This document shows, piece after piece, positions 24,855 to 34,634 of a DNA stretch of 64,000 nucleotides. Source of the DNA: Zhongshania antarctica. Its GTDB lineage: Bacteria; Pseudomonadota; Gammaproteobacteria; Pseudomonadales; Spongiibacteraceae. The stretch covers positions 1 through 64,000 of the forward strand of contig NZ_JACHHW010000007.1 of assembly GCF_014202945.1 (NCBI RefSeq), read 5' to 3'. The translations under genes and the position numbers were made by a program. The notes under the pieces were generated by a model. It searched no databases and was not told the DNA's origin. It saw only the letters and a program-made list of their open reading frames with translations. Position 1 is the stretch's first letter; the number at the start of each line of letters is the position of its first letter.

Positions 24855-26162
24855 GTGGATTCGGTCAAAGTAGGAATATGTGGTTTAGGAACCGTGGGCA
24901 GCGGCACGTTTGCGGTATTGAAGCGCAATGCAGCAGAGATATCTGCTCGGGTTGGCGCCGATATCGTGGTGGCGCAAATTGGTTCGCGTCGCGATAACCC
25001 CAAGTGCGAGACCGGCGATGTGGCGATTAATCGCGATGTGTTCGCCGTGGCTGAAAACCCCGAAATCGATATTCTGGTGGAATTGATTGGCGGCACCACT
25101 GTAGCCAAAGAACTCGTCTTAAAAGCAATTGCCAACGGCAAGCACGTTGTCACAGCCAATAAGGCGCTGATCGCTGAGCACGGTAATGAGATTTTCGCAG
25201 CTGCAGCAGAAAAGGGCGTTACCGTTGCCTTTGAAGCCGCTGTAGCCGGTGGTATTCCCATCATCAAGGCGCTGCGTGAAGGCTTGGCGGGCAATAAAAT
25301 TCAGTGGCTGGCGGGTATTATCAACGGCACGGGCAACTTCATCCTGTCTGAAATGCGTGAAAAGGGCCGTGACTTTGCCGACGTACTGGCCGAGGCGCAG
25401 GAGCTGGGCTATGCCGAAGCTGACCCCACTTTTGACGTGGAAGGTATCGACGCCGCGCATAAACTGGTCATCCTTGCCTCTTTGGCCTTTGGTATTCCTC
25501 TGCAATTCGACAAGGTCTTCACCGAGGGCATTAGCCGCATTGCTCAAGAAGACGTGATCTATGCTGAAGAGCTTGGCTACCGTATAAAGCATTTGGGTAT
25601 TGCCAGAGACACGAGCGACGGTATCGAGCTGCGAGTTCACCCGACTTTGATTCCCGAGAAGCGTCTGATCGCCAATGTAAACGGCGTCATGAACGCGGTG
25701 CTAGTACAATCCGACGCGGTTGGCCCTAGCCTGTATTACGGCGCTGGCGCCGGTGGCGAACCCACGGCCTCTGCAGTGGTAGCGGACATTATCGATGTGG
25801 CACGCACCTTAAGCTCGTCGCAAAGCAGTCGCGTACCGTATTTGTCGTTCAAAACTGAATCCCTCAGCGCCCACCCAATACTGCCGATTGATGCGGTCGA
25901 AACCGCTTACTACCTGCGCATGGCTGCAGTGGATAAGCCTGGTGTACTGTCTAAAGTTGCGCAGATCCTCAGCGACGGCGGAATCAGCATTGAAGCACTG
26001 ATTCAGAAAGAACCCGCTGACGGCGCGAACTTGGTGCCCATGATCATCCTGACCAATCGCACCATCGAAGCCAAATTGTCGGCTGCAGTAAGCCAGATCG
26101 AAGGCTTGGAAAGCATCGTGGGTGAAGTGACTCGGATAAGAGTGGAGTCGTTGGCGGGTTAA
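24855..26162 (+). CDS. hom: Homoserine dehydrogenase
   Basis: This 435-residue enzyme reduces aspartate semialdehyde to homoserine. The N-terminal Rossmann motif is GICGLGTVGSGT. The catalytic domain has NGTGNFILSEM and YAEADPTFDVEGIDAAHKL. A C-terminal ACT domain (about residues 355-430, starting near YYLRMAAVDKPGVLSKVA) provides feedback control, usually by threonine. The start is GTG 24855 behind AAAGGAG. thrC follows in the same direction, so threonine synthesis is encoded together, as in pseudomonads. Confidence 0.95.
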   Translation: MDSVKVGICGLGTVGSGTFAVLKRNAAEISARVGADIVVAQIGSRRDNPKCETGDVAINRDVFAVAENPEIDILVELIGGTTVAKELVLKAIANGKHVVTANKALIAEHGNEIFAAAAEKGVTVAFEAAVAGGIPIIKALREGLAGNKIQWLAGIINGTGNFILSEMREKGRDFADVLAEAQELGYAEADPTFDVEGIDAAHKLVILASLAFGIPLQFDKVFTEGISRIAQEDVIYAEELGYRIKHLGIARDTSDGIELRVHPTLIPEKRLIANVNGVMNAVLVQSDAVGPSLYYGAGAGGEPTASAVVADIIDVARTLSSSQSSRVPYLSFKTESLSAHPILPIDAVETAYYLRMAAVDKPGVLSKVAQILSDGGISIEALIQKEPADGANLVPMIILTNRTIEAKLSAAVSQIEGLESIVGEVTRIRVESLAG

Positions 26163-26180
26163 GGCCGCTTTACGCGGCAC

Positions 26181-26225
26181 GGGAGACGGGAAACGCCAGT
26201 GCGGCTTTTGCGTCTCCCGTCTCCC
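26181..26225. repeat. Inverted heptamer repeat, copy A (hom-thrC)
   Basis: Arms gggagacgggaaacg (26181-26195) and cgtctcccgtctccc (26211-26225), one mismatch, 15-base loop. Each arm is a 7-base tandem unit (cgtctcc) repeated twice. It is one of four related loci in the window. Confidence 0.75.
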
Positions 26226-26275
26226 ATCAAGCGTTTAACTACTATAATTTAACGAACATTGAGAGCTAAAAGCAC

Positions 26276-27673
26276 GTGAAATACATTAGCACCCGCGGCA
26301 AAGCGCCCGCCCTGAATTTTGAAGACGTTCTGCTGACGGGCCTCGCGCCAGATGGCGGTTTGTATGTGCCCGAGTCTTTGCCCAAGTACAGTAAAGCGCA
26401 GATTGCGTCGTGGGCGTCCTTGTCGTATACCGATTTGGCGTTTCAAATTATTCAGCCCTTTATCGGCGGCTGCATTCCTGATGATGACCTCAAAGCGATT
26501 ATTGACGATACCTATGTGGATTTTCGTCACCCAGCGATAGCGCCGCTGGTGCAGTTAGATCGCAATGAGTGGGTACTGGAATTATTCCAAGGGCCGACCT
26601 TGGCCTTTAAAGATTTTGCCCTGCAAATGCTCGGTCGCTTGCTCGATTACGTGCTTGAGCGCCGTCAGCAGAAAGTCGTCATCATGGGCGCGACCTCGGG
26701 TGATACTGGCTCGGCTGCGATCCAAGGCTGCAAGCGCTGCAGCAATATCGACATTTTCATATTGCATCCTTATCAGCGGGTATCAGAAGTACAGCGTCGC
26801 CAGATGACCACGGTGGTAGGCGACAATATTCACAATATTGCGGTGCGCGGTCACTTTGATCACTGTCAGGCGATGGTGAAAGCCAGTTTTGCCGATCAGA
26901 GCTTCCTGCCTGAAGGTCGTCAGTTGGTTGCGGTTAACTCGATCAACTGGGCGCGGATTATGGCCCAGATCGTTTACTACTTTTACGCGGCTTACGCCGT
27001 TGGCGCGCCAGATCGCTCAGTGAGTTTCTCTGTGCCCACTGGTAACTTTGGTGACATTTACGCTGGGTATTTGGCTAAGTGCATGGGGCTGCCAATTGAG
27101 CAGTTAGTGGTGGCGACCAACCAAAACGATATTCTGCACCGTTTTATTAGCGGTAATAAGTTTGAAAAGCACGAGCTGCAGCACACCTTGTCGCCGAGCA
27201 TGGATATTGTCGTTTCTAGCAATTTTGAACGGATGTTATTTGACTGCTATGACCGCGATGGTGCCGCCATTGATGATTTAATGACGAAGATGAATACCGA
27301 GACCGTTTCGATTCCTGATGCGGCGTTTGCTAAAGTACGCGGTCTGTTCGATAGCTACGGTGTTAACGACGAAGAAACCGTGGCCATGATCGCCTCGGTT
27401 TATGAAAACAATGAGTATCTGCTCGACCCTCACTCAGCGATTGGTGTTAAGGCCGCCCGCGAATGCCGTCGTGATACCGCTACGCCAATGATCACTTTGG
27501 CCACCGCGCACCCGGCTAAATTCCCCGAAGCGGTGATGAAAGCGGGCTACCCTACGGCGCCAGCCTTACCCCACCACATGAGCGATCTCTTCGATTTGGA
27601 CGAGCGCTATGAGGTCGTCGACAATAAACTGGAAGACGTGCACGCGATGATCGCCGCGAATATTCGCGCATGA
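26276..27673 (+). CDS. thrC: Threonine synthase
   Basis: This 465-residue PLP enzyme converts phosphohomoserine to threonine. The PLP lysine lies in GPTLAFKDFALQ (Lys about 112), followed by the phosphate-binding ATSGDTGSAA. The N-terminus MKYISTRG, with FEDVLLTGLAPDGGLYVPE, is typical of the long type-2 threonine synthases. The start is GTG 26276. It lies 113 bases after hom, with the inverted heptamer repeat between. Confidence 0.95.
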   Translation: MKYISTRGKAPALNFEDVLLTGLAPDGGLYVPESLPKYSKAQIASWASLSYTDLAFQIIQPFIGGCIPDDDLKAIIDDTYVDFRHPAIAPLVQLDRNEWVLELFQGPTLAFKDFALQMLGRLLDYVLERRQQKVVIMGATSGDTGSAAIQGCKRCSNIDIFILHPYQRVSEVQRRQMTTVVGDNIHNIAVRGHFDHCQAMVKASFADQSFLPEGRQLVAVNSINWARIMAQIVYYFYAAYAVGAPDRSVSFSVPTGNFGDIYAGYLAKCMGLPIEQLVVATNQNDILHRFISGNKFEKHELQHTLSPSMDIVVSSNFERMLFDCYDRDGAAIDDLMTKMNTETVSIPDAAFAKVRGLFDSYGVNDEETVAMIASVYENNEYLLDPHSAIGVKAARECRRDTATPMITLATAHPAKFPEAVMKAGYPTAPALPHHMSDLFDLDERYEVVDNKLEDVHAMIAANIRA

Positions 27674-27674
27674 T

Positions 27675-29417
27675 TTGCTCCCTAACGTAGTGACAGACTT
27701 TCCCAAGATAATCCTTCGTGAACCCGCCGCCGCAGAATTTTCTGCGGCAGTGCCGACCCTTCTGCAAAGACTCTACGCCAGCCGTGGCTTGTTTCGCGAT
27801 GCTGATCTGGAATCTGGTTTAGAGCATTTACCCAAACCAGAAATGAAAGGCATGGCAGAGGCTTGCGCCTTGCTCGCCAATGCCCTCGAAAAGCAGCATC
27901 GCCTATTAATTGTCGGTGATTTTGACTGCGACGGCGCAACCAGTACCAGTCTTGCGGTTTTGGGCTTGCGGGCCTTGGGCGCGGCGGATGTGGATTATTT
28001 GGTACCCAACCGCTTTGAATACGGTTACGGCCTCACGCCTGAAATTGTCGCGGTAGCGGCGGAGCGCCAGCCAGATTTAATTATTACTGTTGATAACGGC
28101 ATCTCCAGTATCGACGGTGTTGCCGCTGCGGCTAAGCTGGGCATTCCGGTGTTGGTTACCGATCACCACTTGCCCGGTGACTCACTGCCCCAAGCCGCCG
28201 CGATTGTGAATCCTAATCAGCACGGCTGCCCCTTTGCTGGTAAATCCTTGGCTGGGGTAGGGGTGATGTTCTATGTGCTGCTGGCATTGCGTAGCGAGTT
28301 GCAGCAGCGGGGCTGGTTTACTGGCGAGCGCGCTAAACCTAACTTGGCCGAGTTCCTGGATTTGGTCGCCCTCGGCACCGTCGCTGACGTCGTGCCGCTG
28401 GAGCACCTCAACCGCATTTTGGTTGAACAGGGCTTGCGCCGTATTCGTGCGGGTCGCTGTCGTCCGGGCATACAGGCTTTGCTGAGAGTGGCGGGTAAAG
28501 AGTCTGGCCGCTTAGTTGCATCGGACATGGGCTTTTCGATTGGCCCGCGTTTAAACGCGGCGGGCCGCCTAGACGATATGAGCCTGGGTATTCGCTGCTT
28601 GCTTACTGAAGATGCCGATACCGCGCTAAATTTGGCCGCCGAGCTAGACGATTTAAACCGCGAGCGCCGTTCAATAGAGCAAAGCATGAAAGACGATGCG
28701 ATGCGGGTATTAGCGCATTTGCAGCTCGACCCCACGGCGGTGCCAAACGGGATATGTCTTTACGACCCAACATGGCATCAGGGAGTGGTCGGGATACTTG
28801 CCTCGCGGATTAAAGACCGCTACCACCGGCCCGTGATCGCCTTTGCCGATGCTGATGGTGAAGAAATCAAAGGCTCGGCGCGCTCGATTCCAGGCCTGCA
28901 CATGCGTGATGCCCTCGATTTAATTGCCAAGCGCCACCCGGGTTTGCTCAATAAATTTGGTGGCCACGCCATGGCGGCGGGCATGAGTTTAGCCAAAGCT
29001 GATTACGAGCGATTTGCTAAGGCGTTTGACGCCATTGTGGCGGAGTTAACTAGCGCGGAACAATTGACTGCCGCGGTATACAGTGACGGCGAATTGACCG
29101 CCGAGGATTTGTCGCTAGAGCGGGCAGAATTACTGCGCGGCGCAGGCCCTTGGGGACAGAACTTCCCTGAGCCGCTGTTTCACGGCCGGTTTCGCCTCGT
29201 GCAGCAGCGTATTGTTGGCGCGCGGCATTTGAAGATGGTCTTGGCGCCGGAGCAGGGTGGCGAACAAATTTTTGACGCTATCGCCTTTAATATCGACACC
29301 GATGTGTGGCCCAGCCCCACAACTGAATACGTCGAGCTAGTCTATAAACTCGACAGCAATCTGTTTCGTGAGCGCCTGTCTTTGCAGCTTATGGTCGAAC
29401 ACCTGCGCTCGCTGTGA
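27675..29417 (+). CDS. recJ: Single-stranded-DNA-specific exonuclease RecJ
   Basis: This 580-codon frame encodes the DHH-family 5'-3' exonuclease of RecF-pathway recombination and mismatch repair. Motifs are IVGDFDCDGATSTS, LIITVDNGIS, VLVTDHHLPG, ALGTVADVVPL, and in the DHHA1 part GSARSIPGLHMRDAL and KFGGHAMAAGMSL. There is no ATG start: TTG 27675 lies directly after the thrC stop and GTG 27690 is an alternative that better matches family length. Neither has a clear Shine-Dalgarno sequence, so coupling to thrC is likely. Confidence 0.93.
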   Translation: MLPNVVTDFPKIILREPAAAEFSAAVPTLLQRLYASRGLFRDADLESGLEHLPKPEMKGMAEACALLANALEKQHRLLIVGDFDCDGATSTSLAVLGLRALGAADVDYLVPNRFEYGYGLTPEIVAVAAERQPDLIITVDNGISSIDGVAAAAKLGIPVLVTDHHLPGDSLPQAAAIVNPNQHGCPFAGKSLAGVGVMFYVLLALRSELQQRGWFTGERAKPNLAEFLDLVALGTVADVVPLEHLNRILVEQGLRRIRAGRCRPGIQALLRVAGKESGRLVASDMGFSIGPRLNAAGRLDDMSLGIRCLLTEDADTALNLAAELDDLNRERRSIEQSMKDDAMRVLAHLQLDPTAVPNGICLYDPTWHQGVVGILASRIKDRYHRPVIAFADADGEEIKGSARSIPGLHMRDALDLIAKRHPGLLNKFGGHAMAAGMSLAKADYERFAKAFDAIVAELTSAEQLTAAVYSDGELTAEDLSLERAELLRGAGPWGQNFPEPLFHGRFRLVQQRIVGARHLKMVLAPEQGGEQIFDAIAFNIDTDVWPSPTTEYVELVYKLDSNLFRERLSLQLMVEHLRSL

Positions 29418-29521
29418 ACGCCTTAATTGCCCCTTGTGAGTAATTGCCCCCGCGATGCTTTGCGGGAGCTGGCTCATCAGGTAAAATGCCGCCCTTTCCA
29501 CGTGATACCGGATAATCTTCA

Positions 29522-30620
29522 ATGTTAGAAGTCAACGCGATACGTCAGTCCCTAAAAAGCATGAGCGAAAGAACCGACGTGCTTCGGGGGTATCTTTGAC
29601 TACGCTAACAAGAAAGAGCGTTTATTTGAGGTAGAGCTCGAGCTGGGCGACCCTAAAGTGTGGGACGACGCTAAGCGCGCCCAAGAGTTGGGTCGTGAGC
29701 GCGCCGCGCTAGAAGCGGTAGTGGCGACGATAGATGAATTAGACAGCGGTGTGTCCGATTGCAAAGAGCTTTTGGATATGGCGGTTGAAGAGGGTGACGA
29801 AGACACCATCAGCGGTATGCAGGTCGATGTCGACCGCTTGGAAGCCTCCTTGGGCGCTCTTGAATTTCGTCGGATGTTCTCTGGCGAGATGGACCCTAAC
29901 AACTGCTATCTGGATATTCAGTCAGGCTCTGGCGGTACCGAAGCGCAGGACTGGGCCAATATGGTGTTGCGCATGTATTTGCGCTGGTGCGAGGCCAAGG
30001 GCTTCAAAGCTGAATTGGTGGAACTGTCAGACGGTGAAGTGGCGGGTATTAAAAGTGCGACTATTCATATTCAGGGCGAATACGCGTTTGGCTGGCTGCG
30101 CACCGAGACGGGTGTGCACCGTCTAGTACGGAAATCGCCTTTTGACTCGGGCAATCGTCGCCACACCTCATTTTGCTCGGTATTTATATCGCCAGAGATT
30201 GATGACGATATCGAAATTGATATCAATCCATCAGACGTGCGCACCGATACCTATCGGGCCAGCGGCGCGGGTGGTCAGCACATAAACAAAACCGATTCTG
30301 CGGTGCGTTTAACCCACGTGCCGACGAATATTGTGGTGCAGTGCCAAAACCAGCGCTCGCAACATCAGAACCGCGACAGCGCGTGGAAAATGCTAAAAGC
30401 AAAACTCTACGAACTGGAAATGCAAAAGCGCAATAGTGCCGCGCAAGAGCTGGAAGACAGCAAGTCGGATATCGGTTGGGGAAGTCAAATTCGCTCCTAC
30501 GTTTTAGACGATCAGCGCATTAAAGATTTGCGCACCAATGTGCAGACCAGTAACTGCAATGCGGTGTTAGATGGCGATTTAGATCAGTTTATTGAAGCAA
30601 GTTTGAAGTTCGGCCTTTAG
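29522..30620 (+). CDS. prfB: Peptide chain release factor 2 with programmed +1 frameshift
   Basis: Translation starts at ATG 29522, runs 25 codons to an in-frame TGA at 29597-29599, and continues in the +1 frame (GAC 29598) to TAG 30618-30620, giving 365 residues, the normal RF2 length. The site has the canonical pieces: an internal SD-like cgggggtat three bases before CTT, then CTT-TGA-C. RF2 terminates at UGA/UAA, so shortage of RF2 promotes the shift (autoregulation known in E. coli). The catalytic GGQ lies in [15 protein letters not shown]. It is followed by lysS, the standard neighbour. Confidence 0.97.
29581..29600 (+). promoter_or_regulatory. RF2 frameshift signal
   Basis: SD-like ggggg upstream of CTTTGAC, with a slippery CTT codon immediately before the UGA stop codon, as in the well-studied prfB frameshift. 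Confidence 0.95.
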
Positions 30621-30628
30621 CTGGCTGA

Positions 30629-30770
30629 GTCGGGTGTCGGAAGTCTGACGTCTGACGAGAAGTTCGCACAAGTGTTAAGCAGGGCGCTGAGATCGGCGCC
30701 TTAATTTTCAAATACAAATAAGCAGCGCGCTGCTTTTAATACGTCCGACGTCAGACCTCCGACGCCCGAC
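30629..30770. repeat. Inverted heptamer repeat, copy B (prfB-lysS)
   Basis: Left arm 30629-30657 and right arm 30741-30770 are inverted copies of about 29 bases with three mismatches, built from seven-base units such as gtctgac and gtcggac. The 83-base interior holds a further hairpin ggcgct/ggcgcc (30682-30699 region) and a perfect 14-bp palindrome agcagcgcgctgct at 30721-30734. Confidence 0.8.
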
Positions 30771-30783
30771 TTAGGAACCCAAT

Positions 30784-32280
30784 ATGTCTGATAACCACAA
30801 CGAAGTTGAAAACGCCCAGGAAGAGAATCGCTTAATCGCCGAGCGTCGCGCCAAGCTGAGCGCGATTCGCGAAAAACGCAATGCCTTCCCTAATCACTTC
30901 CGTCGTGAAGACTACGCCCAGCGCCTGCAAGATGAGTTGTCTGAGAAGGGTAAAGAAGAACTTGAGGTCTTAGATCGCAAGGCTAGCATCGCCGGTCGTA
31001 TTATGGCCAAGCGCGGGCCCTTTATGGTGCTGCAGGACATGACTGGTCGTATTCAGGTTTATGTCGATAAAAAGCTCCTGCCAGCTGAGCTGATTACCGA
31101 AATTAAAACCTGGGATATCGGCGATATTATTTCAGCAACTGGCCCTGTGCATAAGTCTGGCAAGGGCGACCTCTACGTGAATATGCATGAGACCTCCTTG
31201 CTGACCAAATCGCTGCGACCATTGCCAGATAAATTCCATGGTCTGACAGATCAAGAAACCCGCTACCGTCAGCGTTATGTCGATTTGATCATGAACGAAA
31301 CCTCGCGCCGGACCTTCGCGATTCGCTCAAAAATGATCAGCTCAATTCGCAATTTCTTGCAGCAAAAAGACTTTGTTGAAGTTGAAACTCCAATGATGCA
31401 AGTCATTCCCGGCGGCGCCAGCGCGCGGCCGTTTGTAACGCATCACAATGCCCTGAGCATGGACATGTATCTGCGTATTGCGCCTGAGCTGTACCTAAAG
31501 CGTTTGGTCGTTGGCGGCATAGAGCGGGTGTTTGAAATCAACCGTAACTTCCGCAACGAAGGGCTTTCTACTCGGCACAACCCAGAATTCACCATGATCG
31601 AATTCTACCAAGCCTATGCCGATTACAAAGACATGATGGACTTGACCGAAGCCATGCTGCGCAATACGGCGCAGGAAGTCTTGGGCACGACCATCATCAC
31701 CTACCAAGGCAGCGAATACGATTTCGGTAAGCCGTTTACCCGCCTGTCAGTATTTGATTCGGTGTTGCAGTACAACCCAGAAATTACTGCAGAACAGCTC
31801 AGCGATATGGTACAGGCCACTGAAATTGCGGTAAAACTTGGCGTTAAAGTCAAAGACACGTGGGGCTTAGGCAAAATCCAGATCGAGATTTTTGAAGAGA
31901 CCGTTGAACACAAGCTTGATCAGCCGACTTTCATTACTGAGTATCCTACCGAAGTCTCGCCACTGGCCCGCCGCAGTGACGGCAACCCCTTTGTGACTGA
32001 CCGCTTTGAATTCTTTGTCGGTGGTCGGGAGCTGGCTAACGGCTTCTCGGAGCTTAACGACCCAGAAGACCAAGCCGAGCGCTTTATGGCGCAAGTTGCC
32101 GAGAAAGACGGCGGCGACGATGAAGCCATGCACTACGACGCCGACTACATCGCCGCGCTTGAATATGGCTTACCGCCAACCGCCGGTGAAGGTATTGGTA
32201 TTGACCGCTTGGTGATGCTGTTCACCGACTCACCGTCGATTCGGGATGTATTGCTGTTTCCACATATGCGACCAGAGTAG
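30784..32280 (+). CDS. lysS: Lysyl-tRNA synthetase (class II)
   Basis: This 498-residue enzyme has an N-terminal OB-fold anticodon domain (about residues 65-150) and a class II catalytic core. Motif 2 is [19 protein letters not shown] and motif 3 is [17 protein letters not shown] lies before the ATG. It follows prfB, as in most gammaproteobacteria, here separated by the heptamer-repeat structure. Confidence 0.97.
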   Translation: MSDNHNEVENAQEENRLIAERRAKLSAIREKRNAFPNHFRREDYAQRLQDELSEKGKEELEVLDRKASIAGRIMAKRGPFMVLQDMTGRIQVYVDKKLLPAELITEIKTWDIGDIISATGPVHKSGKGDLYVNMHETSLLTKSLRPLPDKFHGLTDQETRYRQRYVDLIMNETSRRTFAIRSKMISSIRNFLQQKDFVEVETPMMQVIPGGASARPFVTHHNALSMDMYLRIAPELYLKRLVVGGIERVFEINRNFRNEGLSTRHNPEFTMIEFYQAYADYKDMMDLTEAMLRNTAQEVLGTTIITYQGSEYDFGKPFTRLSVFDSVLQYNPEITAEQLSDMVQATEIAVKLGVKVKDTWGLGKIQIEIFEETVEHKLDQPTFITEYPTEVSPLARRSDGNPFVTDRFEFFVGGRELANGFSELNDPEDQAERFMAQVAEKDGGDDEAMHYDADYIAALEYGLPPTAGEGIGIDRLVMLFTDSPSIRDVLLFPHMRPE

Positions 32281-32360
32281 GTCTGATGTCGGAAGTCTGG
32301 CGTCGGACGTATGCAGAGTGCATATTTAAGCGTCAGACATCTGACTTCCGACGTCCAGCG
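32281..32360. repeat. Inverted heptamer repeat, copy C (after lysS)
   Basis: Left arm at 32281-32310 (units gtcggaa, gtctggc, gtcggac) and right arm at 32330-32360 (cgtcaga, catctga, cttccga, cgtccag) are imperfect inverted copies. It begins directly at the lysS stop and lies before the Crp/Fnr regulator. Confidence 0.75.
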
Positions 32361-32393
32361 TAAAACCCGCCTAGACAGCCACTTACGCAACTA

Positions 32394-32402
32394 TGCTATA
32401 GT
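32394..32402 (+). promoter_or_regulatory. Likely extended -10 promoter of the Crp/Fnr gene
   Basis: TG-c-TATAGT is an extended -10 element; a TAGACA at 32372-32377 could be a -35 but with a 19-base spacer. It lies 37 bases before the ATG. Confidence 0.5.
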
Positions 32403-32438
32403 AACCTCCACGTTTTATCGTCCTTGGGGAATGTGGTA

Positions 32439-33092
32439 ATGAGTATCGAAAACGTCGATTTATTTGACGGCCTGATGCCGGAAGAGATCCAAATTTTGCG
32501 CGACACCAGTGTGTTGCGGGACTTCGCTAAAAACACGGTTTTGATTCACGAGGGCGACGTTGCAGACTCCCTTTATGTTGTGGAGTCGGGCCGAGTTAAA
32601 GTGTATTGCAGCGATAAAAGCGGCAAAGACTTCGTACTGAATATTCTTGAAGATGGTGACTACTTTGGCGAATTAGCCTTGTTGGATGACGACAAGCGCT
32701 CAGCCTCGGTGCGCGCTATGGAAGCGACCAAGGTACGTATCGTTTACAAGGAGGATTTCAAAGCGATATTGGATATGCACCCCAATATCACCCGTATCCT
32801 CAATAAAAACTTAACTCGCCGTATTCGTAAACTCACTAACGATGTCAAGAGTTTGGCCTTGCAGGATGTGTACGGTCGAGTGGTTAAAGTACTGACGAAT
32901 CTGGCCCAGCCCGCGGGTGACGACGGCAGTATGCGTATTGATGAAAAACTCACTCAGCAAGAAATTGCTGACCGGGTGGGCTCGTCCCGCGAAATGGTAG
33001 CGCGAATATTAAAAGACCTGACCATTGGAGAATACATCGATGTTGAAGGTCGGCATATTGTGATTAAGCGCAAACTTCCGGAAAGCTATTAA
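32439..33092 (+). CDS. Crp/Fnr-family transcriptional regulator
   Basis: This 217-residue protein has an N-terminal cyclic-nucleotide-binding domain and a C-terminal winged HTH (LTQQEIADRVGSSREMVARI). The phosphate-binding cassette DYFGELALLDDDKRSASVRA keeps Glu and the Arg-Ser-Ala that contact cyclic nucleotide in CRP. There is no N-terminal Cys cluster, so it is not FNR. It resembles the regulators of the Cyclic_nucleotide/DNR-like group. The start is ATG 32439 behind GGGGAA; a TTG at 32424 is not favoured. The ligand and regulon are unknown. Confidence 0.85.
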   Translation: MSIENVDLFDGLMPEEIQILRDTSVLRDFAKNTVLIHEGDVADSLYVVESGRVKVYCSDKSGKDFVLNILEDGDYFGELALLDDDKRSASVRAMEATKVRIVYKEDFKAILDMHPNITRILNKNLTRRIRKLTNDVKSLALQDVYGRVVKVLTNLAQPAGDDGSMRIDEKLTQQEIADRVGSSREMVARILKDLTIGEYIDVEGRHIVIKRKLPESY

Positions 33093-33098
33093 TATAAA

Positions 33099-33136
33099 TT
33101 TTATACCGAAGGCAAGTTCTTGGCTTCGGTATAAAA
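33099..33136. terminator. Bidirectional terminator between Crp/Fnr gene and xseA
   Basis: 13-bp perfect arms ttttataccgaag / cttcggtataaaa around a loop with an inner caag/cttg stem. A/T-rich bases at both bases of the stem give U-runs in both transcripts. Confidence 0.85.
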
Positions 33137-33168
33137 TTGTTAAGTCGTCATTCCTGTTTCGTTAAAAC

Positions 33169-34524
33169 TCACGTGGCCGTGCTTGATTTAACCAGCAGTT
33201 TCGCAGTTCCCTGGCTAAATTTTGCACGCAACTCTTGGTCTGTACTAAGTTGGTCTGCATTATTGATTATCTGGCCGCTGGTATCCTGAATAATAGAATA
33301 CCCTCTATTTAAGGTCTGCTCGGGCCCTAGGTTGCGCAGTTGTTGCTCAAGGTTCAGGCTGGCGGCTTTATTTTGCTTTAGATTTTGCTTGATGGCGTTA
33401 ACCATGCGCTTGCGCAACTGGCTAAGGTCGCGCTGCTTATTGTTAAGCTGGCGCTGAGGGTTTAGCAGGGATAGCTGCTGGTTGGCCGCGCCAAGGCGCT
33501 GCTGGCGCCGACGCTGGCTTTGCTGCCACTGCCGTTGCAGGCGAAGTTCTAAATCATCTAGGCGCTGACTTTGCTCTCGCAACTGACTGCGCGGGTCGCG
33601 AACCCGACGGCTTAATGACAAGAGTTGCTCTTGCCAGCGTCGTAGTCGTAATTGCTGTGACTTGGCGAGGCGACCTTTGAGTAAATGCAGCTTAGAGATT
33701 AGCTCGGTTTGATCTGGGCTAAGCAGCTCGGCTGCCGCAGATGGCGTGGCCGCGCGTATATCGGCAACAAAGTCGCTAATACTGAAATCCACTTCGTGGC
33801 CCACGGCGCTAATTACGGGCAATTCTGAGTCGTGAATTGCAGCGGCAACAATATGCTCGTTAAACGGCCATAAATCTTCTAGTGAGCCACCGCCACGGGA
33901 GACCAGTATTAGGTCAAAGTCTTGCTGTTTAGTGCGCACCCAATGGTTGGCTTGGGCAATGGCGTTGGCAATTTGGCCAGCGGCGTTGTTACCCTGCACT
34001 AATACGGGCAATACACTGATTTGCATCGTTGGCCAGCGACGTTTAAATACGGATAAAATGTCGTGAATAGCCGCGCCAGTAGGGGAGGTCACTACCGCAA
34101 CGTGTTTGATGGTGGCCGGTAGCGGTTTTTTGTGTTCGGGGTCGAACCAGCCTGCAGCCAAGAGTTCTTGCTTGAGTTTTTCAAACGCCAAGGCCAGCGC
34201 GCCAGCGCCAGCTTGCTGCATACTGTCGACAATGAGCTGGTAGTCACCACGGCCTTCATAGAGGCTGACTTTGCCGCGAACGCTGACTTGCTGGCCGGGC
34301 TCGGGGTTAAAGTTAACCCGCATATTCTTACCCTTAAAGAAGGCGCAGCGAATTTGGGCGCGGTCGTCTTTTAGGGTGAAATACCAGTGGCCGGAGCTGG
34401 GGCGCGATAAGGTCGACAATTCGCCGGTCACGTTGACCTGGGCAAAACAGTCTTCAAGTAATTGTTTAGCCAAACCGTTTAATTGGCTGACAGAGAGAGT
34501 TTGTGGCGGTTCTTGTGTAGTCAT
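33169..34524 (-). CDS. xseA: Exodeoxyribonuclease VII large subunit
   Basis: This 451-residue protein has an N-terminal OB-fold (ELSTLSRPSSGHWYFTLKD) and a catalytic core with VVTSPTGAAIHDI, SRGGGSLEDLWPFNE and SAVGHEVDFSISDFVADIRA (the key metal-site region). A long Gln/Arg-rich coiled coil follows, then the C-terminal ILNRGYSI-type segment (TLNRGYSIIQD). With XseB (not in this window) it degrades single-stranded DNA from both ends. It is divergent from guaB. Confidence 0.95.
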   Translation of the reverse strand: MTTQEPPQTLSVSQLNGLAKQLLEDCFAQVNVTGELSTLSRPSSGHWYFTLKDDRAQIRCAFFKGKNMRVNFNPEPGQQVSVRGKVSLYEGRGDYQLIVDSMQQAGAGALALAFEKLKQELLAAGWFDPEHKKPLPATIKHVAVVTSPTGAAIHDILSVFKRRWPTMQISVLPVLVQGNNAAGQIANAIAQANHWVRTKQQDFDLILVSRGGGSLEDLWPFNEHIVAAAIHDSELPVISAVGHEVDFSISDFVADIRAATPSAAAELLSPDQTELISKLHLLKGRLAKSQQLRLRRWQEQLLSLSRRVRDPRSQLREQSQRLDDLELRLQRQWQQSQRRRQQRLGAANQQLSLLNPQRQLNNKQRDLSQLRKRMVNAIKQNLKQNKAASLNLEQQLRNLGPEQTLNRGYSIIQDTSGQIINNADQLSTDQELRAKFSQGTAKLLVKSSTAT

Positions 34525-34634
34525 GGCGCTATTGTAGCAAGATATAGTGGGTAGTTCGCCAAGAATCGGTTTACTAAGAGGGCGGTATCGCTTAAAATTG
34601 CGAGGATTCTAGCCACCGGCATTGGAATCTATTT

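Noticed and set aside
29658..30620. prfB as a simple ORF from 29658
   Set aside because: The classic frameshift site and a normal-length 365-residue RF2 make the start at 29522 certain.
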